NCBI RefSeq assembly: GCF_005671395.1
Contig: NZ_CP040428.1
Location: 3,596,001-3,660,000, forward strand
Direction of reading: 5' to 3'
DNA from: Jejubacter calystegiae
GTDB lineage: Bacteria; Pseudomonadota; Gammaproteobacteria; Enterobacterales; Enterobacteriaceae
DNA length: 64,000 nucleotides
Position numbers and translations under genes: made by a program
The notes under the pieces: generated by a model
Database searches by the model: none
Told to the model about the DNA's origin: nothing
Seen by the model: only the letters and a program-made list of their open reading frames with translations
Shown here: in pieces, positions 17,852 to 28,749 of the stretch
Layout of the letters: every line of letters starts with the position of its first letter
Position numbering within the stretch: the first letter of the stretch is position 1

Positions 17852-19252
17852 ATGGCAGCAACGCGTCGCGAACATGACTCTATGGGCGACATCGAGGTCT
17901 CTGCGGACCGGCTTTGGGGCGCCCAGACCCAGCGCTCGCTGGAGCACTTTCGTATCTCGGTAGAAAAAATGCCCCCGGCGCTGATTCGGGCGCTGGCGCT
18001 GACCAAGCGGGCCTCGGCCCGGGTAAACCAGGATCTCGGTCTGCTGGATAGGCAAAAGGGCGAAGCCATTATTCGCGCCGCCGATGAAGTTCTGGCAGAT
18101 CAGCACCCGGATGAATTCCCGCTGGCGGTCTGGCAGACCGGTTCCGGAACCCAAAGTAATATGAATATGAATGAGGTGCTGGCGAACCGGGCCAGCGAAC
18201 TGCTGGGCGGCGAACGCGGCATGAAGCGTCTGGTGCATCCCAACGACGATGTCAACAAGAGCCAGAGTTCGAACGACGTCTTTCCCACCGCCATGCATAT
18301 AGCGGCGCTGGTGGCGCTGAATGAGCAACTGTTGCCGCAACTGGCGCGTCTTACCCAGACTCTGCACGACAAAGCGGGGGCTTTCCAGGATGTGGTCAAA
18401 ATAGGCCGAACCCACCTGCAGGACGCCACGCCGCTGACGTTGGGGCAGGAGATCTCCGGCTGGGTGGCGATGTTAAGCCACGCCCGGCGTCATATCGAGG
18501 CCGCCCAGCCGCATCTGACGGAGCTGGCGCTGGGCGGCACTGCTGTCGGCACCGGGTTGAATACCCATCCTCAGTACGCTGAGCGGGTGGCGCAGGAGAT
18601 AGCCCGTCTGAGCGGCCAGCCTTTTGTCACTTCGCCCAATAAATTCGAAGCGCTGGCTGGTTGCGATGCGCTGGTTCATGCCCACGGCGCCCTGAAAGGG
18701 CTGGCGGCTTCGCTAATGAAGATTGCCAACGATGTCCGCTGGCTGGCGTCGGGGCCGCGCAGCGGTATTGGTGAGTTAAAAATCCCGGAAAACGAGCCAG
18801 GCAGTTCGATTATGCCCGGCAAGGTTAACCCGACTCAGTGCGAGGCGCTGACCATGCTCTGTAGCCAGGTGCTGGGTAATGATGTGGCGATCAATATCGG
18901 TGGCGCTTCGGGCAACTTTGAGCTGAACGTGTTCCGGCCGATGGTTATCCATAACTTCCTGCAATCCACGCGGTTGCTGGCGGACGGGATAGCCAGCTTT
19001 AACGAGCATTGCGCGGTGGGTATCGAGCCCAATCGGGAGCGCATCGCGCAGTTGCTTAACGACTCCCTGATGCTGGTTACGGCGCTGAATACCCATATCG
19101 GCTATGACCGGGCCGCGGAAATTGCCAAAAAGGCTCACCATGAAGGGCTGACCCTGAAAGCGGCGGCGCTGGCGCTGGGCTACCTGAGCGAACAGCAGTT
19201 TGATGCCTGGGTACGGCCGCAGGAGATGGTGGGGAGCACGATCAAATCTTGA
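17852..19252 (+). CDS. fumC: Class II fumarase, iron-independent
   Basis: Oxygen-stable fumarase, a homotetramer of the aspartase/fumarase superfamily. In E. coli it is induced by superoxide (SoxRS) and iron limitation and substitutes for FumA. The signature [18 protein letters not shown] is present. Also visible are [14 protein letters not shown] and the substrate-binding [18 protein letters not shown]. 466 residues, with a GGAG site before the ATG. It converges on tus, with 9 bp between the stops. Confidence 0.96.
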   Translation: MAATRREHDSMGDIEVSADRLWGAQTQRSLEHFRISVEKMPPALIRALALTKRASARVNQDLGLLDRQKGEAIIRAADEVLADQHPDEFPLAVWQTGSGTQSNMNMNEVLANRASELLGGERGMKRLVHPNDDVNKSQSSNDVFPTAMHIAALVALNEQLLPQLARLTQTLHDKAGAFQDVVKIGRTHLQDATPLTLGQEISGWVAMLSHARRHIEAAQPHLTELALGGTAVGTGLNTHPQYAERVAQEIARLSGQPFVTSPNKFEALAGCDALVHAHGALKGLAASLMKIANDVRWLASGPRSGIGELKIPENEPGSSIMPGKVNPTQCEALTMLCSQVLGNDVAINIGGASGNFELNVFRPMVIHNFLQSTRLLADGIASFNEHCAVGIEPNRERIAQLLNDSLMLVTALNTHIGYDRAAEIAKKAHHEGLTLKAAALALGYLSEQQFDAWVRPQEMVGSTIKS

Positions 19253-19261
19253 GTGACAATG

Positions 19262-20185
19262 TCACTTTTCCAGCCACAGGTGCAGACGTGGAATCATTAA
19301 TTCCAGCGGCTGCGCCTGGGGGCGGTGGCGATGCTGAATGTTATCGGCATCATAGTTAAGCAGCTCGCCAATATCCGGCACTGCGCTGCCTTCCGGGCAC
19401 AGCACCAGCAGCGGCGAGGGGCAGGCATACTGTACCTGGCGCTGCCTGTCGGCATACCAGACCCGGGCCACGGGCTGAACCTTGACCGGACGACGGATTT
19501 TCAGGCGCGCCCGTTCCGGCAGGGCAGCGATATCGTTGTACTCCTGGGTGACCATCTCCGCCCACTGCTCCCGATTCCAGGGGGCCACCGTGCGACCGGC
19601 CCGTAGACTTTTTTCCAGCATCTCCAGTACCTGATTGCGGGTAAGATTCTTGACGATCTGCTTATTGGCCCAGCCGAAGCGCAGGGTGGCTGCGCCTTCC
19701 ACTGCGGTCAGGCGCCGGTATGCATTCAGGGTAATTAACCCGGGCAGATGCTGGTGTACCCACTCAAAACGACGGGCTGCGGGCAGGTCAGATTCCCTGG
19801 TGACTATTTGCTCCAGCTCTGCCTTCAGGGTATTTACCTGCTCAATGCCTGCACGCAGCACGGCGTGTTGCTGTGTCGTGACCGAATAGCACAGGGCACC
19901 GGGCAGGCGTACCGCTGCTTTGCTGCTGCGGCGCTCCGACTGCTGCTGGATGAACAGGCGGGTAAAGTGACGCCAGGCGGCTTCCTGCGCCCGCTGTCCC
20001 GTTAACTGCGTGACCGCAATCTGGTTGACCGGTTCATGTTCGGCGCCTTTTTCTACCACCGGCAGTTCAAATACCCGCCCGGCCATCAGGCGACAGGGGC
20101 CGAACTGCTGGCGCAGCCCGGACAGAGCCTGTTCTAACTGGCGAAACGTGGTGGTCAGGCGTTCATTCAGATCGTAACGGGACAT
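19262..20185 (-). CDS. tus: Tus, replication-terminus binding protein
   Basis: Monomeric DNA-binding protein that holds Ter sites and arrests the DnaB helicase in a polar manner at the chromosome terminus. [19 protein letters not shown] and the later [21 protein letters not shown] and [20 protein letters not shown] align with E. coli Tus. 307 residues against 309. A Ter site lies 13 bp upstream of the start, so autorepression as in E. coli is expected. It is upstream of rstB on the opposite side of the Ter site, on the same strand as rstB. Confidence 0.95.
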   Translation of the reverse strand: MSRYDLNERLTTTFRQLEQALSGLRQQFGPCRLMAGRVFELPVVEKGAEHEPVNQIAVTQLTGQRAQEAAWRHFTRLFIQQQSERRSSKAAVRLPGALCYSVTTQQHAVLRAGIEQVNTLKAELEQIVTRESDLPAARRFEWVHQHLPGLITLNAYRRLTAVEGAATLRFGWANKQIVKNLTRNQVLEMLEKSLRAGRTVAPWNREQWAEMVTQEYNDIAALPERARLKIRRPVKVQPVARVWYADRQRQVQYACPSPLLVLCPEGSAVPDIGELLNYDADNIQHRHRPQAQPLELMIPRLHLWLEK

Positions 20186-20198
20186 GATGGCACCTTAA

Positions 20199-20214
20199 TT
20201 AGTTACAACATACT
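20199..20214 (-). other. Ter site (TerB type), polar replication fork barrier
   Basis: The - strand reads AGTATGTTGTAACTAA, identical to the core of E. coli TerB, including the GC base pair and conserved G that lock Tus. It lies between the tus start codon and rstB, as TerB does. It would also block the tus promoter when Tus is bound. Confidence 0.93.
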
Positions 20215-20282
20215 GATGATTTATAGCACGGGTGCCGGTTTGCAGCCAGCGCGATCGTGGCGTCCGACAGGAAAACCTGAGA

Positions 20283-21578
20283 TTACGCCGGTTTGGTGTC
20301 CTGAATCACCATAGGCCACTCCAGGCTAAAGCGGGCGCCGCCGAGGGGGCTGTCATCAAGACGAATGCTACCGCCGAACGCCGTGGCAATGGAGTGAACG
20401 ATAGCCAGCCCCAGCCCGCAGCCGCCGGTATTGCGATCGCGGCTGGGATCGAGTCGTACAAAGGGGTCGAAGATGTGTTGACGCTCCGCTTCCGGTACGC
20501 CGGGGCCGTCATCCTCTACGCACAGCGTCAGGGCAGCTCCTGTCGTTTTTAGCGTTACCTGTACCTGTTCGCGGCTGTAGCGTAGGGCGTTATTGACCAG
20601 ATTATCCAACGCCCGTGATATCAGACGCGGATCAACGCTGGCCGTTACCGGCGCTTGTGGAAGAGCCAGTTTGATAGCACGCTCCGGGTGAAGCGGGCGC
20701 GCTTCTCTTATCTGCTCTTCCAGCCAGTGGTTCAGATTGATGGGGCTCAACAGGAGTTCCGGCTGGGGTCGATCGAGCCGCGCCCAGGCGAGGAGTTCAT
20801 CGATCAGCGCTTCCAGTTGACCAATATCGCGATTAAAGCCGCGTGCAGTTTCACTTTCCGGATCGTCGCTCATCGCCAGCCGGTAGCGTAGCCGCACCAG
20901 CGGGGTACGCAACTCATGGGCGATATCGTCGATCAGCCGCTTTTTACTGGCGACCAGGGTATTGATATTGTCCGCCATCTGGTTAAATGCCAGCCCCATG
21001 CGCGCCAGACTGGAGTTCTCTTCCAGCCGTAGTCGGGCATCCAGATGTCCCTGGCCGAAGCGCTGGGCGGCGGTCTCCAGTTTCAGCATATCCTGCCAGT
21101 GAGGGCGCATCCAGACGAAGACCGGAAAGGCCAGCGAGATAGCAATAAAGGCGATAAGCCCCACATCCAGCAGCCGCATTTCATGCAGGAAGAACAGATA
21201 GGGTACCGGTCCGGCAGAAAGCACATAGCGGCTGTCGGGAATCAACTGGATAAAGGTGTAGCGATCGTCCAGCGCTACGATATCGCCATCGCGCAGTCGA
21301 TGAATATCATCGGCGGTAAGATCGTACGACTTCAGCGGTTCGATACTCAGGGTAAAAGAGAGATTCAGATCCAGATCGTCAAGGGTTTTAGCCCAGTCCC
21401 GGGGCGGTATCTCACGCAGTTCGCTGCGTACCATATACAGGGAACTCTTCATCAGATCGTCCAGCGACTGGCGCCCGGCGCGTTCGGCAGTGAATTTATA
21501 CACCAGCCCGACCAGCATGCTCATGACCAGGAAGCAAACGAACAGCAGCAGGTAGAACTGGATAAACAGCTTTCTCAT
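20283..21578 (-). CDS. rstB: RstB sensor histidine kinase
   Basis: Inner-membrane sensor kinase paired with RstA; in Enterobacteriaceae it is linked to PhoPQ and acid or envelope stress. It has an N-terminal membrane segment (about 4-26), a periplasmic domain, a second segment (about 135-155), HAMP, then the H-box DDIAHELRTPLVRLRYRL. The ATPase domain follows (LVNNALRYS N-box; VEDDGPGVPEAE; GGCGLGLAIVHS). 431 residues, the family length. It is downstream of rstA with a 42-bp gap, in an operon rstA-rstB. Confidence 0.95.
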   Translation of the reverse strand: MRKLFIQFYLLLFVCFLVMSMLVGLVYKFTAERAGRQSLDDLMKSSLYMVRSELREIPPRDWAKTLDDLDLNLSFTLSIEPLKSYDLTADDIHRLRDGDIVALDDRYTFIQLIPDSRYVLSAGPVPYLFFLHEMRLLDVGLIAFIAISLAFPVFVWMRPHWQDMLKLETAAQRFGQGHLDARLRLEENSSLARMGLAFNQMADNINTLVASKKRLIDDIAHELRTPLVRLRYRLAMSDDPESETARGFNRDIGQLEALIDELLAWARLDRPQPELLLSPINLNHWLEEQIREARPLHPERAIKLALPQAPVTASVDPRLISRALDNLVNNALRYSREQVQVTLKTTGAALTLCVEDDGPGVPEAERQHIFDPFVRLDPSRDRNTGGCGLGLAIVHSIATAFGGSIRLDDSPLGGARFSLEWPMVIQDTKPA

Positions 21579-21620
21579 GGCGTACGGCTCCTGCCGCCCG
21601 GGTCGGGCGGTCGATGATAA

Positions 21621-22337
21621 TTAGCGTTCCCAGGCCTGGGGGGCGAACAGATAGCCTTTATTGCGCACGGTTTTAATACGGCAGGGTTCGGCGCCGTTGT
21701 CGCCCAGCTTGCGCCGCAGTCGGGAGACGGCGACATCCACGCTGCGGTCCATACCGTCGTAGCTCATGCCGCGCAGGCTGTGTAGCAGCGCATCGCGATC
21801 CATCACCTGGCCGGCGTGGGTCGCCAGCTCCCACAGCAGATCGAAGTCAGCGGTAGAGAGCGTCACCTCTTCATCGTTTAACATTACCTGACGGTTGACC
21901 GGGTCGATGCGCAGCATCCCAAAGGTTAGCGGGCGGTGTGGAATCGGGGCCGTTTGCAGCGTGGGTGTATGATGTTCGCTGGCCTGACGCAAATGCAGCC
22001 GCAACCGCGCCAGCAACACCGGCGGCGGCGTGGTTTTCAGAATATAGTCACAGGCGCCCAGCTCCAGGGCCAGGATATGATTCATATCGCTGTCGAGAGA
22101 GGTCAGCAGCACGACAGGACCTGACCATTGGGGCCGCAGATCGCGACACAGGGTCATACCGTCTTTGCCGGGCAGCATAATATCCAGTAACACCAGATCG
22201 GGCTGCTCCCGAAGGATGGTCTGTTCGGCGCGATCGCCACGATTTTCCAGCACGACATCGATATTATGCCGTCCCAGCCATGAGGCAATTAACGACCCGA
22301 CTTCCGGGTCGTCTTCCACAAATACGATTTTGCTCAT
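21621..22337 (-). CDS. rstA: RstA response regulator (OmpR/PhoB type)
   Basis: Two-component transcription regulator controlled by RstB. Residues 1-120 form the receiver, with the acidic pair in VEDD, the phosphorylated Asp in LVLLDIMLPGKDG and the lysine in YILKTTPP. The C-terminal winged helix has LSTADFDLLWELATH and RSVDVAVSRLRRKLGDN. The start at 22337 (MSKIVFVEDDPEVG) matches E. coli RstA; the frame runs on upstream to 22409, overlapping folM, but has no homology there. It begins 19 bp after the folM stop, so folM, rstA and rstB may be co-transcribed. Confidence 0.95.
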   Translation of the reverse strand: MSKIVFVEDDPEVGSLIASWLGRHNIDVVLENRGDRAEQTILREQPDLVLLDIMLPGKDGMTLCRDLRPQWSGPVVLLTSLDSDMNHILALELGACDYILKTTPPPVLLARLRLHLRQASEHHTPTLQTAPIPHRPLTFGMLRIDPVNRQVMLNDEEVTLSTADFDLLWELATHAGQVMDRDALLHSLRGMSYDGMDRSVDVAVSRLRRKLGDNGAEPCRIKTVRNKGYLFAPQAWER

Positions 22338-22356
22338 CCAGGATGTCCTGAAGGGA

Positions 22357-23082
22357 TCACCAGCGCAGGGGGCGACCGCCATCGACGGCGAAGCTGCGTC
22401 CGGTGACATAACAACTGGTCATCAGGTAGCTTACCAGATCGATAATCTCCTTTTCGCCAGGTGCAATTTTCATTAACGATTTATTGAGGGTTTTCTGGCG
22501 AAAGGCCGCATCGTCTTCTTCATAGAACAGAATCAGCCCAGGGGCGATAGCGTTGACTTTCACCTCTGGTGCCAGCATTCGGGCAAAAGAGCGGGTCAGG
22601 TTATCCAGCGCCGCTTTACTGGCGGCATAGGCCATATGGCGGTCGCTGCCGCGCTCCACCACGTAATCGGTAAAGTGGATAATATCGGAAGAGGCGTGAC
22701 CATAGCCGCGCAGCAGCGGCGCCAGCTCGTGGTTAAGCAGATAGGGTGCATGAACATGAATCTGTAGCATCCGCGCCAGCGTGTCCTGGCGGGGGACCTC
22801 CGGGCTTTCCGCCTCCCAGACGCTGGCGTTATGGATAATGGCGCGCAGGCCGTCGCAGCGTGACCTCACGGCTTCAGCGAAGGCGAAGATGCCCTCATCG
22901 TTGGAAAAGTCGGCCTGCAGGCAGGTGGCGCCGCGCTCTTCCAGAATATCAATCGCTTCATAGCGGGTACGGTAGCTCACCACAACCGGCGCCTCTTCGT
23001 CCAGAAAGTGGTGCGCCAGCGCCAGACCGATACGGCGGCCGCCGCCGGTAATCAGTACAGGGCGCTGCAGTTTCTCCCCCAT
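22357..23082 (-). CDS. folM: Dihydromonapterin reductase FolM (short-chain dehydrogenase)
   Basis: NADPH-dependent reductase making tetrahydromonapterin, with minor dihydrofolate reductase activity. The SDR fold shows the cofactor glycine motif TGGGRRIG, the N-A-S strand HNASVW and the catalytic YAASKAAL (Tyr and Lys). FTDYVVERGSD is typical of FolM rather than other SDRs. The start at 23082 follows a strong AGGAGG site. Upstream lies a truncated copy of the ydgI 3' end. Confidence 0.93.
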   Translation of the reverse strand: MGEKLQRPVLITGGGRRIGLALAHHFLDEEAPVVVSYRTRYEAIDILEERGATCLQADFSNDEGIFAFAEAVRSRCDGLRAIIHNASVWEAESPEVPRQDTLARMLQIHVHAPYLLNHELAPLLRGYGHASSDIIHFTDYVVERGSDRHMAYAASKAALDNLTRSFARMLAPEVKVNAIAPGLILFYEEDDAAFRQKTLNKSLMKIAPGEKEIIDLVSYLMTSCYVTGRSFAVDGGRPLRW

Positions 23083-23109
23083 CGGAGCCTCCTTGTTATT
23101 ATGTACGAC

Positions 23110-23209
23110 GGGGCAGGCTTTACCCCATAAGCATCCAGGTTGCCGGGAATGCGGCAACCAGTATCAGGAAGATGATAGCCTTTTCCTGCATATTCAGCGA
23201 GTTGTCATG
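23110..23209. repeat. 100-bp direct repeat, copy 1 (duplicated 3' end of ydgI)
   Basis: Identical over 100 bp to 24073-24172, offset 963 bp. On the - strand it encodes the last residues of YdgI through its stop codon. Homology continues weakly beyond the repeat into sequence able to read SHNHDNS where YdgI has SHDHDNS, so copy 1 is probably the remnant of a slightly different ydgI allele. Confidence 0.95.
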
Positions 23210-23240
23210 GTTATGACTGGAGGGAAATGGCGCATTTTGG

Positions 23241-23834
23241 TCAGCGTTTGCGCGTTTTGTCGAAAGAGATATGCAGAAACATCATTTTGCGCCAGACCCG
23301 ATTATGCAGGCAGTAACTGACCATTTTCCAGAAGGCGTTGCTATTGAGACTCATCAGACTGACCACTGCAAACAGGATGCAGATCAGAGCCCCCGGAAAT
23401 GTTACGCCAGGATAGGGTATGTCAGTTATTGCTGCAAGTAGATAAATAATGGCCCCGACTGCGGCCACAAGGGTGAGTCCGATAAGTACTTTCAGGGCGC
23501 TAATCACCCCTTTGCTCAATAAAAACAGGGTAATGGCGTTTATCCCGGCAAAAAGCAATGCTGTGGCAGTGATAGCGACAAAAACCTTATGGCGGGGAAT
23601 TGCGGCCAGGTCAAAAATGATTGACCACAGGGCAAGTTGGGGAATAGCAAAGCTCACAACTACGCAAAACACACTAATGATGGCGGGTAGTCCTGAGTAG
23701 TGCCAGCCAGGTTGCCCCATCTGCTCAGCCAGTTGATTTTTTAGCTTTTCCAACTGCGGATAGTCAGCTTGTTTTATTTGTTGATCAACATCGATATAGT
23801 CGTGGAGGCGCCTGGGGCATATCTTGATGGGCAT
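23241..23834 (-). CDS. Small polytopic membrane protein of unknown function
   Basis: I do not recognise this 197-residue protein. It has a hydrophilic N-terminus (MPIKICPRRLHDYIDVDQQI), then about four hydrophobic segments near residues 47-75, 85-110, 115-135 and 140-165. The C-terminus is basic (HISFDKTRKR), so the tail is probably cytoplasmic. It is more AT-rich than its neighbours and replaces the position where E. coli has ydgC. It is enclosed by the 100-bp direct repeats, implying it arrived by one insertion or duplication event. No motif suggests a reaction. Confidence 0.6.
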   Translation of the reverse strand: MPIKICPRRLHDYIDVDQQIKQADYPQLEKLKNQLAEQMGQPGWHYSGLPAIISVFCVVVSFAIPQLALWSIIFDLAAIPRHKVFVAITATALLFAGINAITLFLLSKGVISALKVLIGLTLVAAVGAIIYLLAAITDIPYPGVTFPGALICILFAVVSLMSLNSNAFWKMVSYCLHNRVWRKMMFLHISFDKTRKR

Positions 23835-24072
23835 TGTACACTCCGTTAATTATATCGTAGTAGAGAATGACTGAATGAGTCCGATAGCATACTTGCCGCT
23901 TTGAGTTATGTTACCCGGGTTGCGAATTGTTTATAATCATGAAGTGTAAATTTTATGTAACAATCTCATCTGCAGAGAGGCGCTATCAAGGAAATTGTTA
24001 TGGAGAAAGTCACTGTTCAGGAAAGAGATTAAATAAGATATCAGCAGGCATGCTTAAAGCATGCCTGTCAAA

Positions 24073-24172
24073 GGGGCAGGCTTTACCCCATAAGCATCCA
24101 GGTTGCCGGGAATGCGGCAACCAGTATCAGGAAGATGATAGCCTTTTCCTGCATATTCAGCGAGTTGTCATG
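24073..24172. repeat. 100-bp direct repeat, copy 2 (3' end of intact ydgI)
   Basis: This is the true end of ydgI. The repeat begins 10 bp beyond the stop codon and stretches about 30 codons into the gene. The 240-bp gap to the unknown membrane gene (23835-24072) holds no gene that I can support. Confidence 0.95.
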
Positions 24173-25465
24173 ATCGTGGCTGTAGCGGGTATAGAGGAAA
24201 ACCAGCAGCCCTGGGGCATACAGCACTACCGAGAGCAGCAGGTGCATCAGACCGGAGGCGTATAGCAGCCACAGCCCATAGAGACTGGCGCACAGACCGA
24301 CGATGCGGTGTAGCGGGCGATGGCCAATCTTCAGCAGGAAGGCGCCTACCAGCAGATAGGGCACCAGGATCATCTCTGAGGCGATGGTCAGCAGGGTGTT
24401 GTAGTCGGCATTGGTCAGCCAGATCAGCACCAGACAGAGCTGTACGCTGATATTGGTTAGCCACAGCGAAGCCGAGGGCGCGCCGTTGGCGTTCTGGCGG
24501 GCGAACATTTTGGGGAAGGCTTTATGAGTGGCGGCAAGCCACGGCACTTCCGCCGCCATAATGGTCCAGCTCAGATAGGCGCCGCATACCGAAATAATCA
24601 GCCCGGCGGCGATAATCACTTCGCCCCAGGGACCAATCATATTCACCATCAAACCGGCCATCGACGGGTTGCGCATCGAAGCTAACTGTTCGCGGGGCAC
24701 CACGCCCAGCGACAGCAGCGTCACCAGCAGATAAACCACCAGCGCAGAGCAGACCGCCAGCAGGGTGGCGCGTCCCACATCCTTTTTATGGCGCGCCCGG
24801 ACGGAAACGACTACCGCGCCTTCCACGCCGATAAACACCCACAGGGTGATCAGCATGGTATTTTTCACCTGCTCCCAGACCGGCACTCCCAGCGACAGGC
24901 CACTGAAGTCCATGCTAAAGGTGGGAAGCTGGAAAACCATGGCCGCCAGTACCACGAACAGCCCAAGCGGTATCAATTTTGCCAGGGTAGCGAGCAGGTT
25001 AATGCTGGCGGCGGTCTGTACACCGCGCAGAATCAGCCAGTGTACCAACCACAACAGCAGCGAAGCGCCGACAATAGACTGCCAGGTGTTGCCATCGCCG
25101 AAAAAGCGCAGCTCCGGGGTATCGGTAAAAAAACTGAGGGCGGAAAAGACGATCACCAGATAGGAGACGTTGGCGATCACGGCGCACAGCCAGTATCCCC
25201 AGGCGGAACAGAAGCCCACCAGCTCGCCAAACCCTTCGCGGGCGTAAGTAAAGATACCGCCGTCCAGCTCCGGGCGCAGGCGCGTCAGCAGCAACATCGC
25301 CAGCGCCAGCATCAGAATACCTACGCCGGTAATGGCCCAGCCGATAAGCAGCGCTTCGGGAGCGGCAACGTGGGCCATATTCTGCGGCAGGCTAAACACC
25401 CCCGCGCCCAGCATTGAGCTCAGTACCAGGGCGGTAAGGGCGGCGAGGCCCAGTTTCTTTTCCAT
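24083..25465 (-). CDS. ydgI: APC-family amino-acid antiporter YdgI (ArcD-like)
   Basis: Inner-membrane basic amino acid/polyamine antiporter of the APC superfamily, putatively arginine/ornithine exchange. The N-terminus MEKKLGLAALTALVLSSMLG has the GAGVFSLP substrate-binding loop that follows in TM1. TYAREGFGELVGFCSAWGYW and the twelve to thirteen hydrophobic segments are typical. 460 residues, close to E. coli YdgI. It is downstream of ydgH on the same strand. The substrate is inferred from family and not demonstrated by context. Confidence 0.9.
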   Translation of the reverse strand: MEKKLGLAALTALVLSSMLGAGVFSLPQNMAHVAAPEALLIGWAITGVGILMLALAMLLLTRLRPELDGGIFTYAREGFGELVGFCSAWGYWLCAVIANVSYLVIVFSALSFFTDTPELRFFGDGNTWQSIVGASLLLWLVHWLILRGVQTAASINLLATLAKLIPLGLFVVLAAMVFQLPTFSMDFSGLSLGVPVWEQVKNTMLITLWVFIGVEGAVVVSVRARHKKDVGRATLLAVCSALVVYLLVTLLSLGVVPREQLASMRNPSMAGLMVNMIGPWGEVIIAAGLIISVCGAYLSWTIMAAEVPWLAATHKAFPKMFARQNANGAPSASLWLTNISVQLCLVLIWLTNADYNTLLTIASEMILVPYLLVGAFLLKIGHRPLHRIVGLCASLYGLWLLYASGLMHLLLSVVLYAPGLLVFLYTRYSHDHDNSLNMQEKAIIFLILVAAFPATWMLMG

Positions 25466-25666
25466 AGGTGTCCTGATGTATCAGGGCGGCGCCAAATCGC
25501 AGGGGCGCGCGGCCCAAAAGTCGCGAGTCATACAGGTCATGCCCGGTGAGCGGCGCACGCAAAGAATACGGCGTCAGGCTATCGGGTTAGCCTGCCTGAA
25601 GCGCGCGATTTTACGGAGTGCGTCAGCCCCTTGCAATCAGTTCCGCCAGGGGGCTGCGCGATCGAT

Positions 25667-25693
25667 AAAAAAATGGGCAGCCTGTGGCTGCCC
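25667..25693 (-). terminator. Intrinsic terminator of ydgH
   Basis: Stem GGGCAGCC / GGCTGCCC around a 3-base loop (25675-25693). On the - strand it is followed by ATTTTTTT, 21 bp past the ydgH stop. It separates ydgH from ydgI. Confidence 0.88.
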
Positions 25694-25714
25694 GGGATTT
25701 GTCAGAATAAGGAT

Positions 25715-26659
25715 TTACTTAAACAGGTCGGCGCTGATGGTCATATTGCCGCCGCGTTCCTGCCACTGACGGGTGATGTGGTAGTACTTAGCGCCTTTCT
25801 GAGCCGCGCGCTTCGCTACCTGGTAGGAAACTTCGGTCATATTGCCGAAGTGGCCGGTGAACTTCACGCTATCGAAGGGCACCATCTGAGCCGCGGTGAC
25901 TTTGTTCACTTCCTGAATCGCGGTGCCGTCCGGAAGTGTTATGGTGTAACGCCCACCTTTGGATGACTGCGTCTCGTAGAAGCGGCCCACGTTAGAGCTC
26001 GGCTGACTGGAAGAAGCAACGCCCGGGATCTCAACCTGCTTCGCTGCGGCGCCGCCGCTGGCGACGGCGGCACGACCGGCATCAGAATCCGCCGGAATCA
26101 CGTCCGGACTCTGCACTTCACGCTTTTTCGCATCGGCTTTATAGATGAAAGCAGTGATGATCTGGTTGCCGCCGTTGTTAGCGTCGATCTGGCGAACGAT
26201 ATAGAACGATGCCGCGCCTTTCTCCTTCGCCTGTTTGGCGATGGCGTAGTTCACGTCCGGCTGCGAGCGGTAGAAGCCCTGAATGGTCACGGTATCGAAG
26301 GGCTCGAGGCGGTAGGCCTGATCTTTCGGTAGCTCCATCACGCCATTGATCACCCGGTTATGCGGTTTTTCTGCTGCGGGGGCGTCTTTATGGTAGATGT
26401 CGGCCACCACGCGCCAGTTGCCGCTGTTGCCAATATCGCTGGTATCCTGAATATAAAAGGCATCGGCGCCTTTGGCGTCGGCGCGGCTGGACACGGCTTT
26501 AGCGGCATCGCTCAGGGCGGTGAAACGGCCAGTAAGGGTAATGCGTTCAAAGGGCTTCAGGGAGGCGGCCTGCTCAGGCGTCAGTTCGGTCGCCGCATGG
26601 GCGGAGATCGCGGTCAGAGATAAAAGGGCTGACGCCAGCAGGGTCTTCTTAAGCTTCAT
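25715..26659 (-). CDS. ydgH: YdgH, periplasmic protein with three DUF1471 (YdgH/BhsA/McbA) domains
   Basis: Secreted stress-associated protein of the YhcN/BhsA group. The signal peptide MKKTLLASALLSLTAISAHA is evident, with cleavage after AHA. Three DUF1471-type modules follow at about 35-110, 120-185 and 240-314; each carries a phenylalanine- or proline-rich start and a KGA..FYI(Y)HI core (ADAFYIQDTSD, AASFYIVRQID, AKYYHITRQWQ). 314 residues as in E. coli. Its role in envelope homeostasis is inferred from the family. Confidence 0.93.
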   Translation of the reverse strand: MKLKKTLLASALLSLTAISAHAATELTPEQAASLKPFERITLTGRFTALSDAAKAVSSRADAKGADAFYIQDTSDIGNSGNWRVVADIYHKDAPAAEKPHNRVINGVMELPKDQAYRLEPFDTVTIQGFYRSQPDVNYAIAKQAKEKGAASFYIVRQIDANNGGNQIITAFIYKADAKKREVQSPDVIPADSDAGRAAVASGGAAAKQVEIPGVASSSQPSSNVGRFYETQSSKGGRYTITLPDGTAIQEVNKVTAAQMVPFDSVKFTGHFGNMTEVSYQVAKRAAQKGAKYYHITRQWQERGGNMTISADLFK

Positions 26660-28740
<2,081 letters not shown>

Positions 28741-28749
28741 GGGGGAGCC

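Noticed and set aside
23927-24265. 112-codon + strand ORF across the second 100-bp repeat
   Set aside because: It runs antisense through the ydgI end, and a similar reading appears at the first repeat copy only because the DNA is duplicated.
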